35,817 nt of DNA from Bacteroidales bacterium (GCA_017524185.1 JAFWUG010000051.1:1-35817), one strand, 5' to 3'. Counted from the stretch's first letter, positions 18,842-27,657 are shown. Numbers and translations: made by a program. Notes: generated by a model from the letters alone, not told the origin.

Positions 18842-20179
18842 ATGTTTGAGAACCTAACAGAACGGCTCGAGAGGTCGTTTAAAATACTGAAAGGCGAAGG
18901 GCGGATTACCGAAATCAACGTAGCCGAAACGCTTAAAGACATCCGCAAAGCGCTGCTCGATGCCGACGTAAACTACAAGATAGCCAAGCAGTTCACCGAC
19001 GATGTGAAGCAAAAAGCGCTGGGCATGAACGTGCTAACCGCCATAAAGCCCGGACAGCTGCTCACCAAACTCGTGCACGACGAACTGGCCACCCTCATGG
19101 GCGGCAAGGCCGCCGACGTGAACCTGAGCGGCAACCCAACAGTGATTCTCATAGCCGGTCTGCAAGGTTCGGGTAAAACCACATTCACCGCCAAACTGGC
19201 CAACCATCTGCGCAGCAAAAAGGGCAAAAATCCGCTGCTCGTGGCAGGCGACGTATATCGCCCCGCCGCTATCAACCAGCTCAAAGTGCTGGCTCAGCAG
19301 ATTAACGTGCCTGTGTTCAGCATCGAGGGCAGCCAAGACCCCGTAAGCATTGCCCGCGAGGGCATCAAGCAGGCCAAACAGTCGGGGCGCGACCTGGTTA
19401 TCATCGATACCGCTGGCCGACTGGCCATCGACGAGCAGATGATGCAGGAGGTGGAGGCCATCAAAAAGGCCACATCGCCCAACGAGATTCTGTTTGTGGT
19501 GGATTCGATGACTGGCCAAGACGCTGTGAACACCGCCAAAGAGTTCAACGACCGCCTCAACTTCGATGGCGTGGTGCTAACCAAGCTCGACGGCGACACC
19601 CGTGGCGGTGCAGCCCTGTCAATCCGCACTGTTGTCGATAAGCCCATCAAATTCGTGAGCATGGGCGAAAAAATCGACACGCTCGACGTGTTCCACCCCC
19701 AGCGTATGGCCGACCGCATACTGGGCATGGGCGACATCGTTTCGCTCGTGGAACGCGCTCAGGAACAATACGATGCAGAGCAGGCAAAAACGTTGCAGAA
19801 GAAGATTCTAAAGAATAAGTTCGACTTCAACGACTTCATGCAGCAGCTCGAGCAGCTCAAAAAAATGGGCAACCTCAAGGATTTGGCCAGCATGATACCC
19901 GGCATGGGCAAAGCCCTGAAGGACATTGATATAGACGACAACGCATTCAAAGGCATCGAGGCCAAAATCAAATCGATGACCCCAGCCGAGCGCGAAAATC
20001 CTGCCCTGCTCAACGGCTCGCGCCGCAAACGTATTGCCGAAGGCAGCGGCACCAGCATAGTGGAAGTGAACCGCCTGATGAAGCAATTCGACGACATGCG
20101 CAAGATGATGAAAATGTTTTCGGGCGGCGGCGCCAAAAACATGGCCCGCATGATGGCACAACGCCCCCGTCGCATGTAA
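18842..20179 (+). CDS. ffh: Signal recognition particle GTPase Ffh
   Basis: The 445-residue SRP54 homologue binds signal sequences and 4.5S RNA and docks with FtsY. The N domain is at about 1-85. The G domain has [15 protein letters not shown] (P loop, about 105), [15 protein letters not shown] and [13 protein letters not shown]. The methionine-rich M domain starts near residue 300, contains the RNA-binding [14 protein letters not shown] segment and ends in a Met-rich tail. Together with secA upstream it makes a protein-export-themed gene cluster. Confidence 0.97.
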   Translation: MFENLTERLERSFKILKGEGRITEINVAETLKDIRKALLDADVNYKIAKQFTDDVKQKALGMNVLTAIKPGQLLTKLVHDELATLMGGKAADVNLSGNPTVILIAGLQGSGKTTFTAKLANHLRSKKGKNPLLVAGDVYRPAAINQLKVLAQQINVPVFSIEGSQDPVSIAREGIKQAKQSGRDLVIIDTAGRLAIDEQMMQEVEAIKKATSPNEILFVVDSMTGQDAVNTAKEFNDRLNFDGVVLTKLDGDTRGGAALSIRTVVDKPIKFVSMGEKIDTLDVFHPQRMADRILGMGDIVSLVERAQEQYDAEQAKTLQKKILKNKFDFNDFMQQLEQLKKMGNLKDLASMIPGMGKALKDIDIDDNAFKGIEAKIKSMTPAERENPALLNGSRRKRIAEGSGTSIVEVNRLMKQFDDMRKMMKMFSGGGAKNMARMMAQRPRRM

Positions 20180-20205
20180 ACACCACCCAAAAAACACGCA
20201 CAACC

Positions 20206-21090
20206 ATGGAACTACTTGATGGAAAGAAAATTGCCGATGCCGTAAAGGCCGAGATAGCCGCCGAGGTGCAAGCCATGCAAGCCCAAGGACAGCGCCCGCC
20301 ATGCCTTGCCGCAGTGATTGTGGGGCACGATGGAGCCAGCGAAACCTACGTGGGCCACAAAGAACGCGCCTGCGCCCAGGTGGGCTTCAAATCGACGGTG
20401 GTGCGGCTCGAAGACAACATCACCGAGGCGCAGCTGCTGGCCGAGCTCGAGGCGCTCAACGCCAACCCCGAGGTCGATGGCTACATAGTGCAGCTGCCCC
20501 TCCCCCGCCACATCGACGAGCAGAAAGTGCTAAGCGCAATAGCCCCGCACAAGGATGTGGACGGATTCCACCCCGAGAACGTGGGGCGCATGGTTACAGG
20601 CCTGCCCGCCTACATATCGGCCACGCCCGATGGCATCATGGAATTGCTGCGCCGCTACCAGATACCCACCGCTGGCAAACACTGCGTGGTGCTGGGCCGC
20701 AGCAACATTGTGGGCCGTCCCATGGCCAACCTGCTATCGCAGAAAGGGCAACCCGGCGATTGTACCGTAACCATGTGCCACAGCCGCACGCCCAACCTTG
20801 CCGAGCATACGCTGCAGGCCGACATCTTAGTGGTCGCCCTCGGTCGCGCTGAGATGATCACCGCCGACATGGTGAAACCCGGTGCCGTGGTGATTGACGT
20901 GGGCATCACCCGCGTTGCCTGCCCCACAGCCAAAAACGGATGGAAGCTGCTGGGCGATGTGAAATTCGATGAGGTTGCCCCAAAATGCAGCTACATCACC
21001 CCCGTGCCAGGCGGTGTGGGACCGCTCACCATAGTGTCGCTCCTCAAAAACACGCTAAAAGCCGCCAAGGGCGAGGTTTACGCGAAATAA
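20206..21090 (+). CDS. folD: Bifunctional methylenetetrahydrofolate dehydrogenase/cyclohydrolase FolD
   Basis: The 294-residue FolD interconverts 5,10-methylene-THF, 5,10-methenyl-THF and 10-formyl-THF, supplying one-carbon units. Signatures are YVGHKERAC with the catalytic lysine near 50-58, [26 protein letters not shown], the dinucleotide motif [14 protein letters not shown] and the C-terminal [16 protein letters not shown]. The length is standard. It lies 26 bp after ffh, so it probably shares that transcript. Confidence 0.97.
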   Translation: MELLDGKKIADAVKAEIAAEVQAMQAQGQRPPCLAAVIVGHDGASETYVGHKERACAQVGFKSTVVRLEDNITEAQLLAELEALNANPEVDGYIVQLPLPRHIDEQKVLSAIAPHKDVDGFHPENVGRMVTGLPAYISATPDGIMELLRRYQIPTAGKHCVVLGRSNIVGRPMANLLSQKGQPGDCTVTMCHSRTPNLAEHTLQADILVVALGRAEMITADMVKPGAVVIDVGITRVACPTAKNGWKLLGDVKFDEVAPKCSYITPVPGGVGPLTIVSLLKNTLKAAKGEVYAK

Positions 21091-21122
21091 AACCATAGCG
21101 GTGGATGGCCGTAGAACACAGC

Positions 21123-21473
21123 ATGAACCTCCAACGGTTGTTCATATTGCTATCGCTTTGGCTATTGCCCATAGCTGCGCTATGCGCCGAGCCGCCGCGC
21201 AACTGCATCACCGCCGATGGCCGCTACAACGGCGTACTGCTGCAGGGCAAGGTAAAGATTGTTACCACGGGCGGCATCAAGGTGCGCGTGGTTGATGCGT
21301 TTCCAGACCTCGATGTACGCTTTGTGGGCAGCATGGTAAACCACGTGGGCGAATGGAACATAGTTCCCAGCGGCGAAGATTTCGCCATCCGCTTCGTAGA
21401 GCACGGCGAAGACATCCGCATCCGCATAGTTGGAGTTTTCCCCGGCGTAAAGCGCAAATGCCCATCGAAATAG
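21123..21473 (+). CDS. Exported 7(1) septoil-knot (DUF6150-like) protein
   Basis: The 116-residue protein starts with a signal peptide (NLQRLFILLSLWLLPIAALC, cleavage after CA). The mature part is built of short repeating beta units: VKIVTTGGIKVRVVDAF, PDLDVRFVGS, GEWNIVPSGEDFAIRFV and DIRIRIVGVFPG. That alternating V-x-V/F-P-x repeat is what I recall for the Septknot/DUF6150 family, predicted to form a 7(1) knotted beta fold. The function is unknown. The ATG at 21123 is chosen because it directly precedes the signal peptide; 21105 is an alternative. It is the last gene of the secA run. Confidence 0.6.
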   Translation: MNLQRLFILLSLWLLPIAALCAEPPRNCITADGRYNGVLLQGKVKIVTTGGIKVRVVDAFPDLDVRFVGSMVNHVGEWNIVPSGEDFAIRFVEHGEDIRIRIVGVFPGVKRKCPSK

Positions 21474-22047
21474 ACCTCAGACAGCTGTAACACAACAATA
21501 TACACCGACTATTTCAGCCTAACAAACGCACCTGAACATCTGTGCATTTATTGCGTTTCTACGCAACATTTTCAATCAAAATCGAGCATAGAAAACACAG
21601 TTTACGAACGTATCGCACAGCTAAACAGATAATTAAACTGAGCGTTCCTATCTGTTTATTCCTCAATAGGCAAGCACACACCAGCCACACCAAGCCCACA
21701 AAAAAAGAGAACACCCCTAAAAACAAGGAGTGTTCTGTGGGATTCTACCTCAAAGGGAGTGCTGTCATCTGAGGAAAGGATTGGGACTTGGAATGTTCTT
21801 CGATGCATGCGACAGCAAAATGCCCTCTCCCCTCAGTAAAATCCCCAATAGCCCTGCGCGCTCGCAGCGGCCAAATTATTGAGTGTGTTTGGCCTTGTGC
21901 AATAAAATACGTGCCATACACACACAAATAAGTCACATATAAATATAAACAAATGATATTCAACAATATAGCACAATACACACAAACTGCAAGCAACGCA
22001 CATGCTGTAGAATTTATTCCACAAAACGGGGCGCAGATGTAGAATTT
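21474..22047. other. Intergenic region without a recognisable gene
   Basis: Apart from one hairpin at 21695-21741, I see no convincing gene. Open frames exist on both strands, but their composition is irregular and they show no motif. The part from 21900 to 22020 is AT-rich. The right edge runs into a decayed kbl-like gene. Confidence 0.5.
21695..21741 (-). terminator. Two-part hairpin, possible terminator
   Basis: An inner stem (AGAACACCCCT at 21708-21718 with AGGAGTGTTCT at 21726-21736, one mismatch) lies inside an outer CCCACA/TGTGGG pair. On the minus strand the inner stem is followed by seven T residues. Confidence 0.5.
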
Positions 22048-22448
22048 CAACTACTCAGAAACGACAACTCGCCGAAGCCTGCCATCACGGGGGCTGCGAT
22101 GACCGAGCCCAGCACGCCCACGCAAACCACCGAGCTGTGCGACAAGCTGCGAGCCAACACCGCTCAAATCCGCAAGGGCATAACCGAGGCCGGTTTCACC
22201 ATCACGCCAGACATACACCCCATCACCACCATCTAGTTGAGCCATCTGCCCAACGATGCTAAGCTGTCGCAGGATTTTGCCGCCCAGTTGCTCAACAAGG
22301 GCATCTGCGTTACGGGCTCCTGCCCCCCCGTGATGCCAAGGGCAATGCTCGCATTCGCGTACAAATCAGCACCGCCCACTCCACCGCCGACATCAATTTT
22401 GCAATCGACATGCTCTGCAAGAAGGGCCATAAACATGGCACTATCTAA
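22048..22448 (+). pseudogene. kbl: Decayed C-terminal part of a kbl-like gene (2-amino-3-ketobutyrate CoA ligase)
   Basis: The plus strand reads NSPKPAITGAAM, then TTELCDKLRANTAQIRKGI and TEAGFTITPDIHPIT, up to an in-frame TAG at 22234-22236. It resumes with NDAKLSQDFAAQLLNKGI and CVTGSCPPV, breaks at the seven-C run near 22330, and continues one frame over as DAKGNARIRVQISTAHSTAD and INFAIDMLCKKGH to a TAA at 22446. This matches the C-terminal third of glycine C-acetyltransferase/Kbl and its alpha-oxoamine synthase relatives. The PLP-lysine part is missing. At least one stop, one frameshift and an N-terminal deletion make this a true remnant. Confidence 0.75.
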
Positions 22449-22542
22449 TCATCATCCAGCCCTTTTTCAAAACCCTAAAAGCAGTATATCCATGGCTTTG
22501 GGGCGATGCAGATGCTAGTAGAAAAATTATTTCATTATTGTA

Positions 22543-22573
22543 TTTGTTCCCATTCTAAATAATATTACCTTTG
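22543..22573 (+). promoter_or_regulatory. Promoter of ahpC
   Basis: TTTG at 22543-22546, a 19-nt spacer and TACCTTTG at 22566-22573 form a full-consensus promoter, 31 bases before the start codon. Confidence 0.85.
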
Positions 22574-22604
22574 CAATCTATTTCTAACACAAAACTACTG
22601 TAGT

Positions 22605-23171
22605 ATGAAAACGATGATTGACAGGCAGCTGCCTGAGTTCAAGATGGAGGCCTACCACAACGAGAGCTTCCGCACTGTAACCAATGCCGACATTAAGGGT
22701 AAGTGGGCAATTTTCTTCTTCTACCCGGCCGACTTCACCTTTGTTTGCCCCACTGAGCTGGCAGACCTGGCCGAATATTACCCTGTTTTCCAGAAAATGG
22801 GCGTGGAGGTGTTCTCGGTAAGCACCGACACGCATTTCACTCACAAGGCGTGGCACGACACCTCAGACACCATCAAAAAGGTGGAGTTCCCGATGCTGGC
22901 CGACCCTACGGGCAATTTCACCCGCTCCATGGGCGTAATGGTTGAGGAGGCTGGGCTGGCCTACCGAGCCACATTCGTGGTGAACCCCGAGGGGCGCATC
23001 AAGCTCATTGAGATTGGCGACAACAGCATAGGGCGCAATGCCGACGAGCTGATGCGCAAGGTGGAGGCCGCCATGTTTGTGGCCAACAGCGACGGGCTGG
23101 TGTGCCCCGCCAAGTGGCGCGCTGGTAGCAAAACGCTAAAGCCCAGCATCGACCTAGTGGGCAAAATATAG
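22605..23171 (+). CDS. ahpC: Alkyl hydroperoxide reductase peroxiredoxin AhpC
   Basis: This 188-residue typical 2-Cys peroxiredoxin reduces H2O2 and organic peroxides. The peroxidatic cysteine is C48 in ADFTFVCPTEL and the resolving cysteine is C167 in GLVCPAKW. The middle STDTHFTHKAWH and the C-terminal DELMRKVEAAMFV segments are typical of the AhpC/Prx1 branch. The usual reductase partner AhpF is not next to it here. The promoter is strong and a hairpin terminator follows. No OxyR-like operator was recognised. Confidence 0.95.
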   Translation: MKTMIDRQLPEFKMEAYHNESFRTVTNADIKGKWAIFFFYPADFTFVCPTELADLAEYYPVFQKMGVEVFSVSTDTHFTHKAWHDTSDTIKKVEFPMLADPTGNFTRSMGVMVEEAGLAYRATFVVNPEGRIKLIEIGDNSIGRNADELMRKVEAAMFVANSDGLVCPAKWRAGSKTLKPSIDLVGKI

Positions 23172-23204
23172 TCCGCTCAAACATTTCATACCCAACTATT
23201 TATC

Positions 23205-23240
23205 AAAGGCACTGGGCGGGCATCTCCCAGTGCCTTTAGC
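23205..23240 (+). terminator. Terminator after ahpC
   Basis: A perfect 12-bp stem (AAAGGCACTGGG at 23205-23216 with CCCAGTGCCTTT at 23226-23237) has a 9-nt loop. The T tract is short. Confidence 0.7.
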
Positions 23241-23357
23241 ATTTGGAGGGAGGAGTAAATTCAGACATGAACACCGACAGCAGCAGCAATAAAGCGCGTC
23301 CGTACATTCGTGCTAACTCTTAAAGCGCATTCTTGCAGTCGATTCTACAAGATTCAT

Positions 23358-23469
23358 GGCGTAATCTTGATTTTTTGATGAGATTACGCCAAGATTGAAG
23401 AGTTTTCTGGCGTAATCTTGATTATTTAATGAGATTACGCCAAGATTATGGATATTTTTGGCGTAATCT
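23358..23469 (+). repeat. Palindromic repeat array, putative operator
   Basis: GGCGTAATCT occurs at 23358-23367, 23409-23418 and 23460-23469. The first two are each followed 13 bases later by the inverse AGATTACGCC (23381-23390, 23432-23441), giving two 34-bp hairpin-type palindromes. The starts are exactly 51 bp apart. The third half-site overlaps the -33 box of the DUF4160/DUF2442 promoter. The even spacing and promoter overlap suggest binding sites for a regulator, possibly one encoded by the pair. Confidence 0.7.
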
Positions 23470-23488
23470 GTGTTTTTACCTACCTTTG
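23457..23488 (+). promoter_or_regulatory. Promoter of the DUF4160/DUF2442 pair
   Basis: TTTG at 23457-23460, a 20-nt spacer and TACCTTTG at 23481-23488. The last repeat half-site starts on the final G of the -33 box. Confidence 0.85.
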
Positions 23489-23570
23489 CGCAGAATATAA
23501 AGGCAATCGCATCGTGGTTGGGAATTTATTTGTAACTTCGCAGCCAAGGAGCAGTAAAAGCAATATGGAT

Positions 23571-23827
23571 ATGCCAGAAATCAGTAAATTTTTGGTATCA
23601 CTATCAGCCTCTACTGGCGCGACCATAATCCGCCTCACATACACATCAACTACGGCGAATACGCATGCACCATTAACGTGCTGGATCGCGTGGTGAGTGG
23701 CCAAGCCCCATCGAAGGTTATCGCCAAGGTGAACGAATGGATGGATTTGCATGAGGACGAAATCCTCACCCTATGGGAGAAGGCGCAGAGGGGTGATAAA
23801 CTGGGGCGAATAGAACCGCTTAAATAA
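23571..23827 (+). pseudogene. DUF4160 protein, frameshifted in a T run
   Basis: The first frame reads MPEISKF, then breaks. One frame over the protein continues as GITISLYWRDHNPPHIHINY, GEYACTINVLDRVVSGQAPS and DEILTLWEKAQRGDKLGRIE to the stop at 23825-23827. Adding one T to the five-T run at 23589-23593 gives an intact DUF4160 protein of about 85 residues, with the family's DHNPPH motif near residue 21. As read, translation from the ATG (23571, or 23565) makes a short missense product. DUF4160 genes are often next to DUF2442 genes and the pair is suspected to be a toxin-antitoxin module. A recent mutation or a homopolymer sequencing error are both possible. Confidence 0.8.
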
Positions 23828-23828
23828 T

Positions 23829-23835
23829 AAGGAGG
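23829..23835 (+). promoter_or_regulatory. Strong Shine-Dalgarno of the DUF2442 gene
   Basis: AAGGAGG lies 8 bases before the ATG. Such a strong site is unusual among the chromosomal genes of this window and fixes the start. Confidence 0.7.
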
Positions 23836-23843
23836 ATACAGGT

Positions 23844-24077
23844 ATGCTAAAAGTTACAGACGTAGATTATGTAAAGGATTACGAACTGCTGCTCACCTTC
23901 AGCGACGGCACACGCAAGCTCTGCGACCTGAAACCGTACCTGACGGGCGAAGTGTTTGGTGAATTGCTTGACCTCGACAAGTTCATCCAATACGGCCTGA
24001 CGGGTTACACCATCGAATGGGCCAACGGAGCCGACCTTGCCCCTGAGTTTCTGCACGATATTGGACGGGCGGCGTAA
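23844..24077 (+). CDS. DUF2442 domain protein
   Basis: The 77-residue protein matches the small DUF2442 family: MLKVTDVDYVKDYELLLTF, then DGTRKLCDLKPYL, ending in the typical GYTIEWANGADLAPEFLHD. The start follows an unusually strong ribosome-binding site 16 bp after the DUF4160 stop, so the two are one operon. In other genomes the two families are regular neighbours, and DUF2442 is thought to be the antitoxin-like or regulatory partner; that role is inference. The palindromic sites in the shared promoter would fit autoregulation. Confidence 0.85.
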   Translation: MLKVTDVDYVKDYELLLTFSDGTRKLCDLKPYLTGEVFGELLDLDKFIQYGLTGYTIEWANGADLAPEFLHDIGRAA

Positions 24078-24501
24078 GTGTTTTATAGTGGACAGAATAC
24101 CATACGGGAGCGCTTCGTCTTCTAATCTGTCCCGCCCCCATTTTTTCACCTCCATATTGAGAGCAGCCTTTCTAATATTAGCGGTGCTTTTGCCTCCGCT
24201 CGTGCTATACGCACAAACCACCATACGCGGACAAGTGTTGGACAGCATCACACAAACGGCGGTAAAGGTGGAACTGATGGCCACGCACCACGACCGCTAC
24301 ACCGAGCTGCGCTACGAGTACACCGACACATTGCAGGGCGCATCTCCGATGCTGACGCTCGGCAGGCTGCGGGTGCGCTCAAACCCCAAGGGCTACGAGA
24401 TTCAGACCGACACCCGCCTCACCAACCATCGCTTCGTCCGTGGTCCTGTGCAAACTGAAGTCCAGCCCGTTGTAACCCACATTTATGAGATTGACACATG
24501 A
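24037..24501 (+). CDS. Exported hypothetical protein
   Basis: An open frame of up to 154 residues. The hydrophobic stretch ILRAAFLILAVLLPPLVLYA followed by QTTIRGQVLDS looks like a signal peptide plus the start of a carboxypeptidase-regulatory-type beta domain. The real start may therefore be the TTG at 24157, since the ATG at 24037 overlaps the DUF2442 gene by 41 bp and adds an unlikely 40-residue extension. The mature part is rich in T, R and beta-type segments (SPMLTLGRLRVRSNPKGYEI). I do not recognise a full family. Its stop overlaps the next ATG (ATGA), so the two are translationally coupled. Confidence 0.5.
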   Translation: MPLSFCTILDGRRKCFIVDRIPYGSASSSNLSRPHFFTSILRAAFLILAVLLPPLVLYAQTTIRGQVLDSITQTAVKVELMATHHDRYTELRYEYTDTLQGASPMLTLGRLRVRSNPKGYEIQTDTRLTNHRFVRGPVQTEVQPVVTHIYEIDT

Positions 24502-24929
24502 TTGAACGCGACTACATCAAACGAATCATACAGCAGTTCTTTGAGGTGCTTGACGCTGTGCTGAACAAAGCGCAGCGCGACGAGCCGTCGATCGAACATA
24601 CCCACCAGCAGCTCAACGACCTCTGCCTCCGGTACATCCAAACCGACCTCGACTCCCTACTTCACCTACCGATAGCCGAGTTCAACGCCCATATTGCTGA
24701 GCTTACAGGCCAGCCCACCGAGCGCAGCATGGCCAACCTCACCATGCTGACCGAACTGCTCTACCACCATGCCACTCTGATGCCGCAATGCACAGCCGAA
24801 CACCTCAGCAAAGCGCTCTATGCCTTGCAGCAGCTCGACCATAGCAGCCAAACATTCTCTCTCGTTCGTCAGCAGCGCATTGCTGCGCTAAAGGCTATGA
24901 AAGACAAAGGGAACATGCCTCTTGCATAA
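24498..24929 (+). CDS. Helical hypothetical protein
   Basis: The 143-residue, probably all-helical cytoplasmic protein starts MIERDYIKRIIQQFFEVLDA. That opening resembles small DUF6483-like proteins, but I am not sure of the assignment. No catalytic motif is visible. The ATG overlaps the preceding stop by four bases. The last codons (DKGNMPLA) lie in a segment that is also found, diverged, at the 3' ends of the genes at 32,477 and 33,764. The 3' end of this gene is thus part of the cassette repeat. Confidence 0.6.
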   Translation: MIERDYIKRIIQQFFEVLDAVLNKAQRDEPSIEHTHQQLNDLCLRYIQTDLDSLLHLPIAEFNAHIAELTGQPTERSMANLTMLTELLYHHATLMPQCTAEHLSKALYALQQLDHSSQTFSLVRQQRIAALKAMKDKGNMPLA

Positions 24930-25083
24930 ACCCGCAAACACGTAACTCACTGACTATCAATTATATAAATTGTTAAATAAAGTTGAAATGGGGGGGGGTA
25001 AATCTAAATGGAAATTAGTGCTTACCTTTGCCGCCGTAACCGTTACACGCCGCTGGCGGGGCTCGGCCAAATGCATGGGCCGC
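24903..25083 (+). repeat. Cassette repeat, copy A (orphan, truncated)
   Basis: This first copy of the promoter/leader repeat includes a degenerate form of the junction palindrome, the AT-rich box, nine G residues at 24990-24998, TACCTTTG at 25023-25030 and the first leader hairpin at 25064-25082. Similarity to the other copies stops near 25083. No precursor gene follows, and it points into the 3' end of the response regulator gene on the other strand. Confidence 0.8.
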
Positions 25084-25139
25084 TCTCAGCTCCGCCAAGA
25101 GTGGCAAGAACCTGAAAATGGAGAAAAACTGACGACATA

Positions 25140-25165
25140 TAGAGACGCTGCGCGCAACATCTCTA
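25140..25165. repeat. TAGAGACG-type palindrome
   Basis: TAGAGACG, CTGCGCGCAA and CATCTCTA form a near-perfect 26-bp palindrome with two mismatched pairs. It lies at the 3' end of the response regulator gene and may serve as its terminator. It is of the same kind as the hairpin at 29353-29383. Confidence 0.5.
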
Positions 25166-25166
25166 C

Positions 25167-25787
25167 TCATATTAGATGCCGTTCAATAGCTGTGCGCACC
25201 AACGAGGCCGTGTTGTTGCAGCCCAATTTCTGCCGCAGGTTCTTCGTGTAGCTGTGGACCGTCTCAAAGCCAAGACACAAACGGTCGGCAATTTCCTTCA
25301 TCGTGCGCCCTTCAGCAATCAAGCCGAGGATTTCGCGCTCGCGCATCGTCAAGGTGGGCGGCGAGTCCTCGGTTTCGTTTAATAGTCGCTGCGCTTCGGC
25401 ACAAAGGCAGGTCTCGCCAGCCGCAGCCATTTCGATGGCTGTGTGCAGTTCCGTGGAACCTACGCTCTTGAAGAGGTAGCCCACGGCACCCGCTTTCATG
25501 GCCCGCTGGATGACCGAGGTCTCGGCAAACATGGAAAGAACCACAACCTTTGTTTTATCGCTGATTGACAGAAGATTAGGTAAAGCATCGATGCCGTTGC
25601 CATCGGGCAAGGCCACGTCCAAGAGCAGCACTTCTGGCTTGATGCGCGAAAGCATCTCTGCGGTTTCGTCCAAGGTTGAAGCCAAGCCAACGACGTGAAT
25701 ACCATCACATTCGCCTATCAGTTTGGCCAAGCCTTCCGCCACCACGCGGTGGTCGTCGGCAATCATTACGCTAATCTTTCTTTCCAT
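25167..25787 (-). CDS. NarL/LuxR-type response regulator
   Basis: The 206-residue response regulator has a receiver domain (acidic D11, D12; phospho-acceptor D57 in VLLLDVALPDG; K107 in GYLFKSVG). A C-terminal LuxR helix-turn-helix at about 143-206 contains LTMREREILGLIAEGRTMKE and IADRLCLGFETVHSYTKNLR. The start is the ATG before ERKISVMIADDHR; upstream codons are open but do not belong to the family. It overlaps the kinase gene by 17 bp, so the two form one operon. A likely target is the inverted repeat in front of the divergent lipoprotein gene. Confidence 0.92.
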   Translation of the reverse strand: MERKISVMIADDHRVVAEGLAKLIGECDGIHVVGLASTLDETAEMLSRIKPEVLLLDVALPDGNGIDALPNLLSISDKTKVVVLSMFAETSVIQRAMKAGAVGYLFKSVGSTELHTAIEMAAAGETCLCAEAQRLLNETEDSPPTLTMREREILGLIAEGRTMKEIADRLCLGFETVHSYTKNLRQKLGCNNTASLVRTAIERHLI

Positions 25788-27657
25788 CTTTCGTGAATTC
25801 GATATTGATTTCCGAGCCTTCACCCGGTTTCGCATAAACGTCCATTTTGCCACCGATGGCCTCCACCCTTTCGCGGATGTTTTGCAGCCCCATGCCGTCG
25901 TTCTGTCCAATCATCCCGTTGCCGTCGTCGCTCACATTGATGGTTGTAGATTCTTCATTCACAATCAGTTGAACCTGAATGTGAGAGGCTTCTGCACTTT
26001 TCACCGCATTGTTGACCAATTCGTGAACGATGCAATATGTAACTTCCTCATGCTCAATATGTTTATCCTCGCCATAAAAGGCAAAACTGACCTTTTTCAT
26101 CGTTTGGCAGTAGTCGTACAAGGCTGTACGCAGGCCATGGCGTTGCAAGGCTCCTGGCAGCAGATGGTGCGCCACGTTTCGCATTTCGCGGATGGCTTCG
26201 TCGGTCAGTTTATCAACCTGACTTTCAGTCGTTACGTTCTGCTTGATGGCTGTCAGAAGTCCGCCCATGCGGTCGTGGAGGTCGTGGGCGATGCGCACAC
26301 GCTCGCCCAACTCGCCGTCGAGTTTGGCCTTTACCACGGCGTTTTGCTTGCTTTGCCTCACATTGCGCCAAAGCAGGAAAAACAGCACCATCAGCAGAAG
26401 CAGAATGAATCCGACGAGAATCGAACCTATTGTGTACCAGCGTCTTTCGTTTTCCAGTTGTTCGATGGCCGCCTGTTTTTTCTCCGTCTCGTAAATCACT
26501 TCCATTTGCGACAGGCTCGACTGGTAGTTGGCCGTGGCAAACGCCTCCATGCCGTTGAAGATTTTTACAACACACTCATTCACTTTTTGGGTCTCACCCA
26601 ACTCGGCGTAAATTTGCGTCAGATATACGAAACTTCCCAAATCGTTGTAGGTCTCCCCCTCCCCTGCATTGATGGCCTTCCAAGCGTATTCCTCGGCTTT
26701 GCGCCACTGCTTGCGTTCCATCGCGATTTCGCAAACGGCGTTGTAGGCATCGCCCGCCGTTTCCGACCAAGTCTCTTCATCCACCCATTCCAACGCCTCG
26801 TCGACAAGCGTCTCGGCCTTTTCAACATCTTGGTAATGATTGAGTTGTATGCGAGCCATCGTCAAAAGGGTGACGATGTAGTCACTGCTCTCCTCGGCTT
26901 TGTGGCGGCTGTAATAATCGTGGCTGATTTGCACCGATTCCTCGGCTTTTCCAACGTCGCCACGACCCAGATACAACTTGGCCAAACCCTTGTGTGGCAA
27001 TGCAATCAACAGGGAATCGCCGGAAGATTTTGCTGCTTCCAATGATTTCAATTCGTTGCGCTCCGCCTCGTCGACATTGCCCATGCCGTGATACAAATCG
27101 GCGACATTATGGTAGAGAATCGCCGTCGACTCCATCCAGCCGTGTTTCTCGAAAAACGGCAGGGCCAACTGGTAGTAATGAATGGCCAACTGCGCCTTGC
27201 CCTCCATGTTGTAGACATTGGCGATGGAGCCGTACAGACTGCTCATGTTGTCGTCAATATCCGCCTCGCTATACCGCTTGTCGCCATTCATCTGCTCCGT
27301 GACGGCCAAGGCGTCGTTGTAATATTCGATGGCTTTTTCGTAATCATCACGGCCATAATGGTTTAGGCCAAGAATGCGCAAGGCATCTACACGGGCGTTC
27401 AAGGCGTTCATCTTGTGGGAAAGCTCCAGAGCGTTTTGTGCGTAATGCTGCGACTTTTCCCCGTCGGTTTGCAGATAGCCCCACATCAGGCCTATATAAG
27501 TCCGCATCAAATCGTTGTCGCTGAGCGAATTAGTATTATTCAAAACCATTTCCAACGAGTCGGTTTTGCGGTTGCGATGGTCGGAATATTGCGCCCGCAG
27601 CGAGGTTGCCGACAAGAGCGCTACTATCAATAGTGTGTAAGCGAAGCCTTTCATCAT
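25771..27657 (-). CDS. TPR-containing sensor histidine kinase (HisKA_3)
   Basis: The 628-residue membrane kinase has a signal peptide at residues 1-22. A periplasmic array of tetratricopeptide repeats fills about 40-370 (YYNDALAVTEQ, IHYYQLALPFFEKHG, AIEMERKQW-type helices). A short coiled coil precedes one transmembrane helix at about 407-431. A HisKA_3 dimerisation domain has phospho-acceptor H458 in RIAHDLHDRMGGLL, and a HATPase domain follows (HELVNNAVKSA, DDGNGM, GMGLQNIRERVEAIGG). TPR kinases of this type are common in Bacteroidota. The ATG at 27657 is followed directly by a second ATG. The signal sensed is unknown. Confidence 0.9.
   Translation of the reverse strand: MMKGFAYTLLIVALLSATSLRAQYSDHRNRKTDSLEMVLNNTNSLSDNDLMRTYIGLMWGYLQTDGEKSQHYAQNALELSHKMNALNARVDALRILGLNHYGRDDYEKAIEYYNDALAVTEQMNGDKRYSEADIDDNMSSLYGSIANVYNMEGKAQLAIHYYQLALPFFEKHGWMESTAILYHNVADLYHGMGNVDEAERNELKSLEAAKSSGDSLLIALPHKGLAKLYLGRGDVGKAEESVQISHDYYSRHKAEESSDYIVTLLTMARIQLNHYQDVEKAETLVDEALEWVDEETWSETAGDAYNAVCEIAMERKQWRKAEEYAWKAINAGEGETYNDLGSFVYLTQIYAELGETQKVNECVVKIFNGMEAFATANYQSSLSQMEVIYETEKKQAAIEQLENERRWYTIGSILVGFILLLLMVLFFLLWRNVRQSKQNAVVKAKLDGELGERVRIAHDLHDRMGGLLTAIKQNVTTESQVDKLTDEAIREMRNVAHHLLPGALQRHGLRTALYDYCQTMKKVSFAFYGEDKHIEHEEVTYCIVHELVNNAVKSAEASHIQVQLIVNEESTTINVSDDGNGMIGQNDGMGLQNIRERVEAIGGKMDVYAKPGEGSEINIEFTKDGKKD

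Noticed and set aside
21745..22050. Minus-strand 101-codon frame in the AT-rich gap
   Set aside because: The composition is Cys/Tyr/Leu-rich with no domain and no promoter. It overlaps nothing conserved.
23358..23469. CRISPR-like repeat array
   Set aside because: There are only two full units plus a half-site, with short related spacers and no cas genes. Promoter overlap favours operators.
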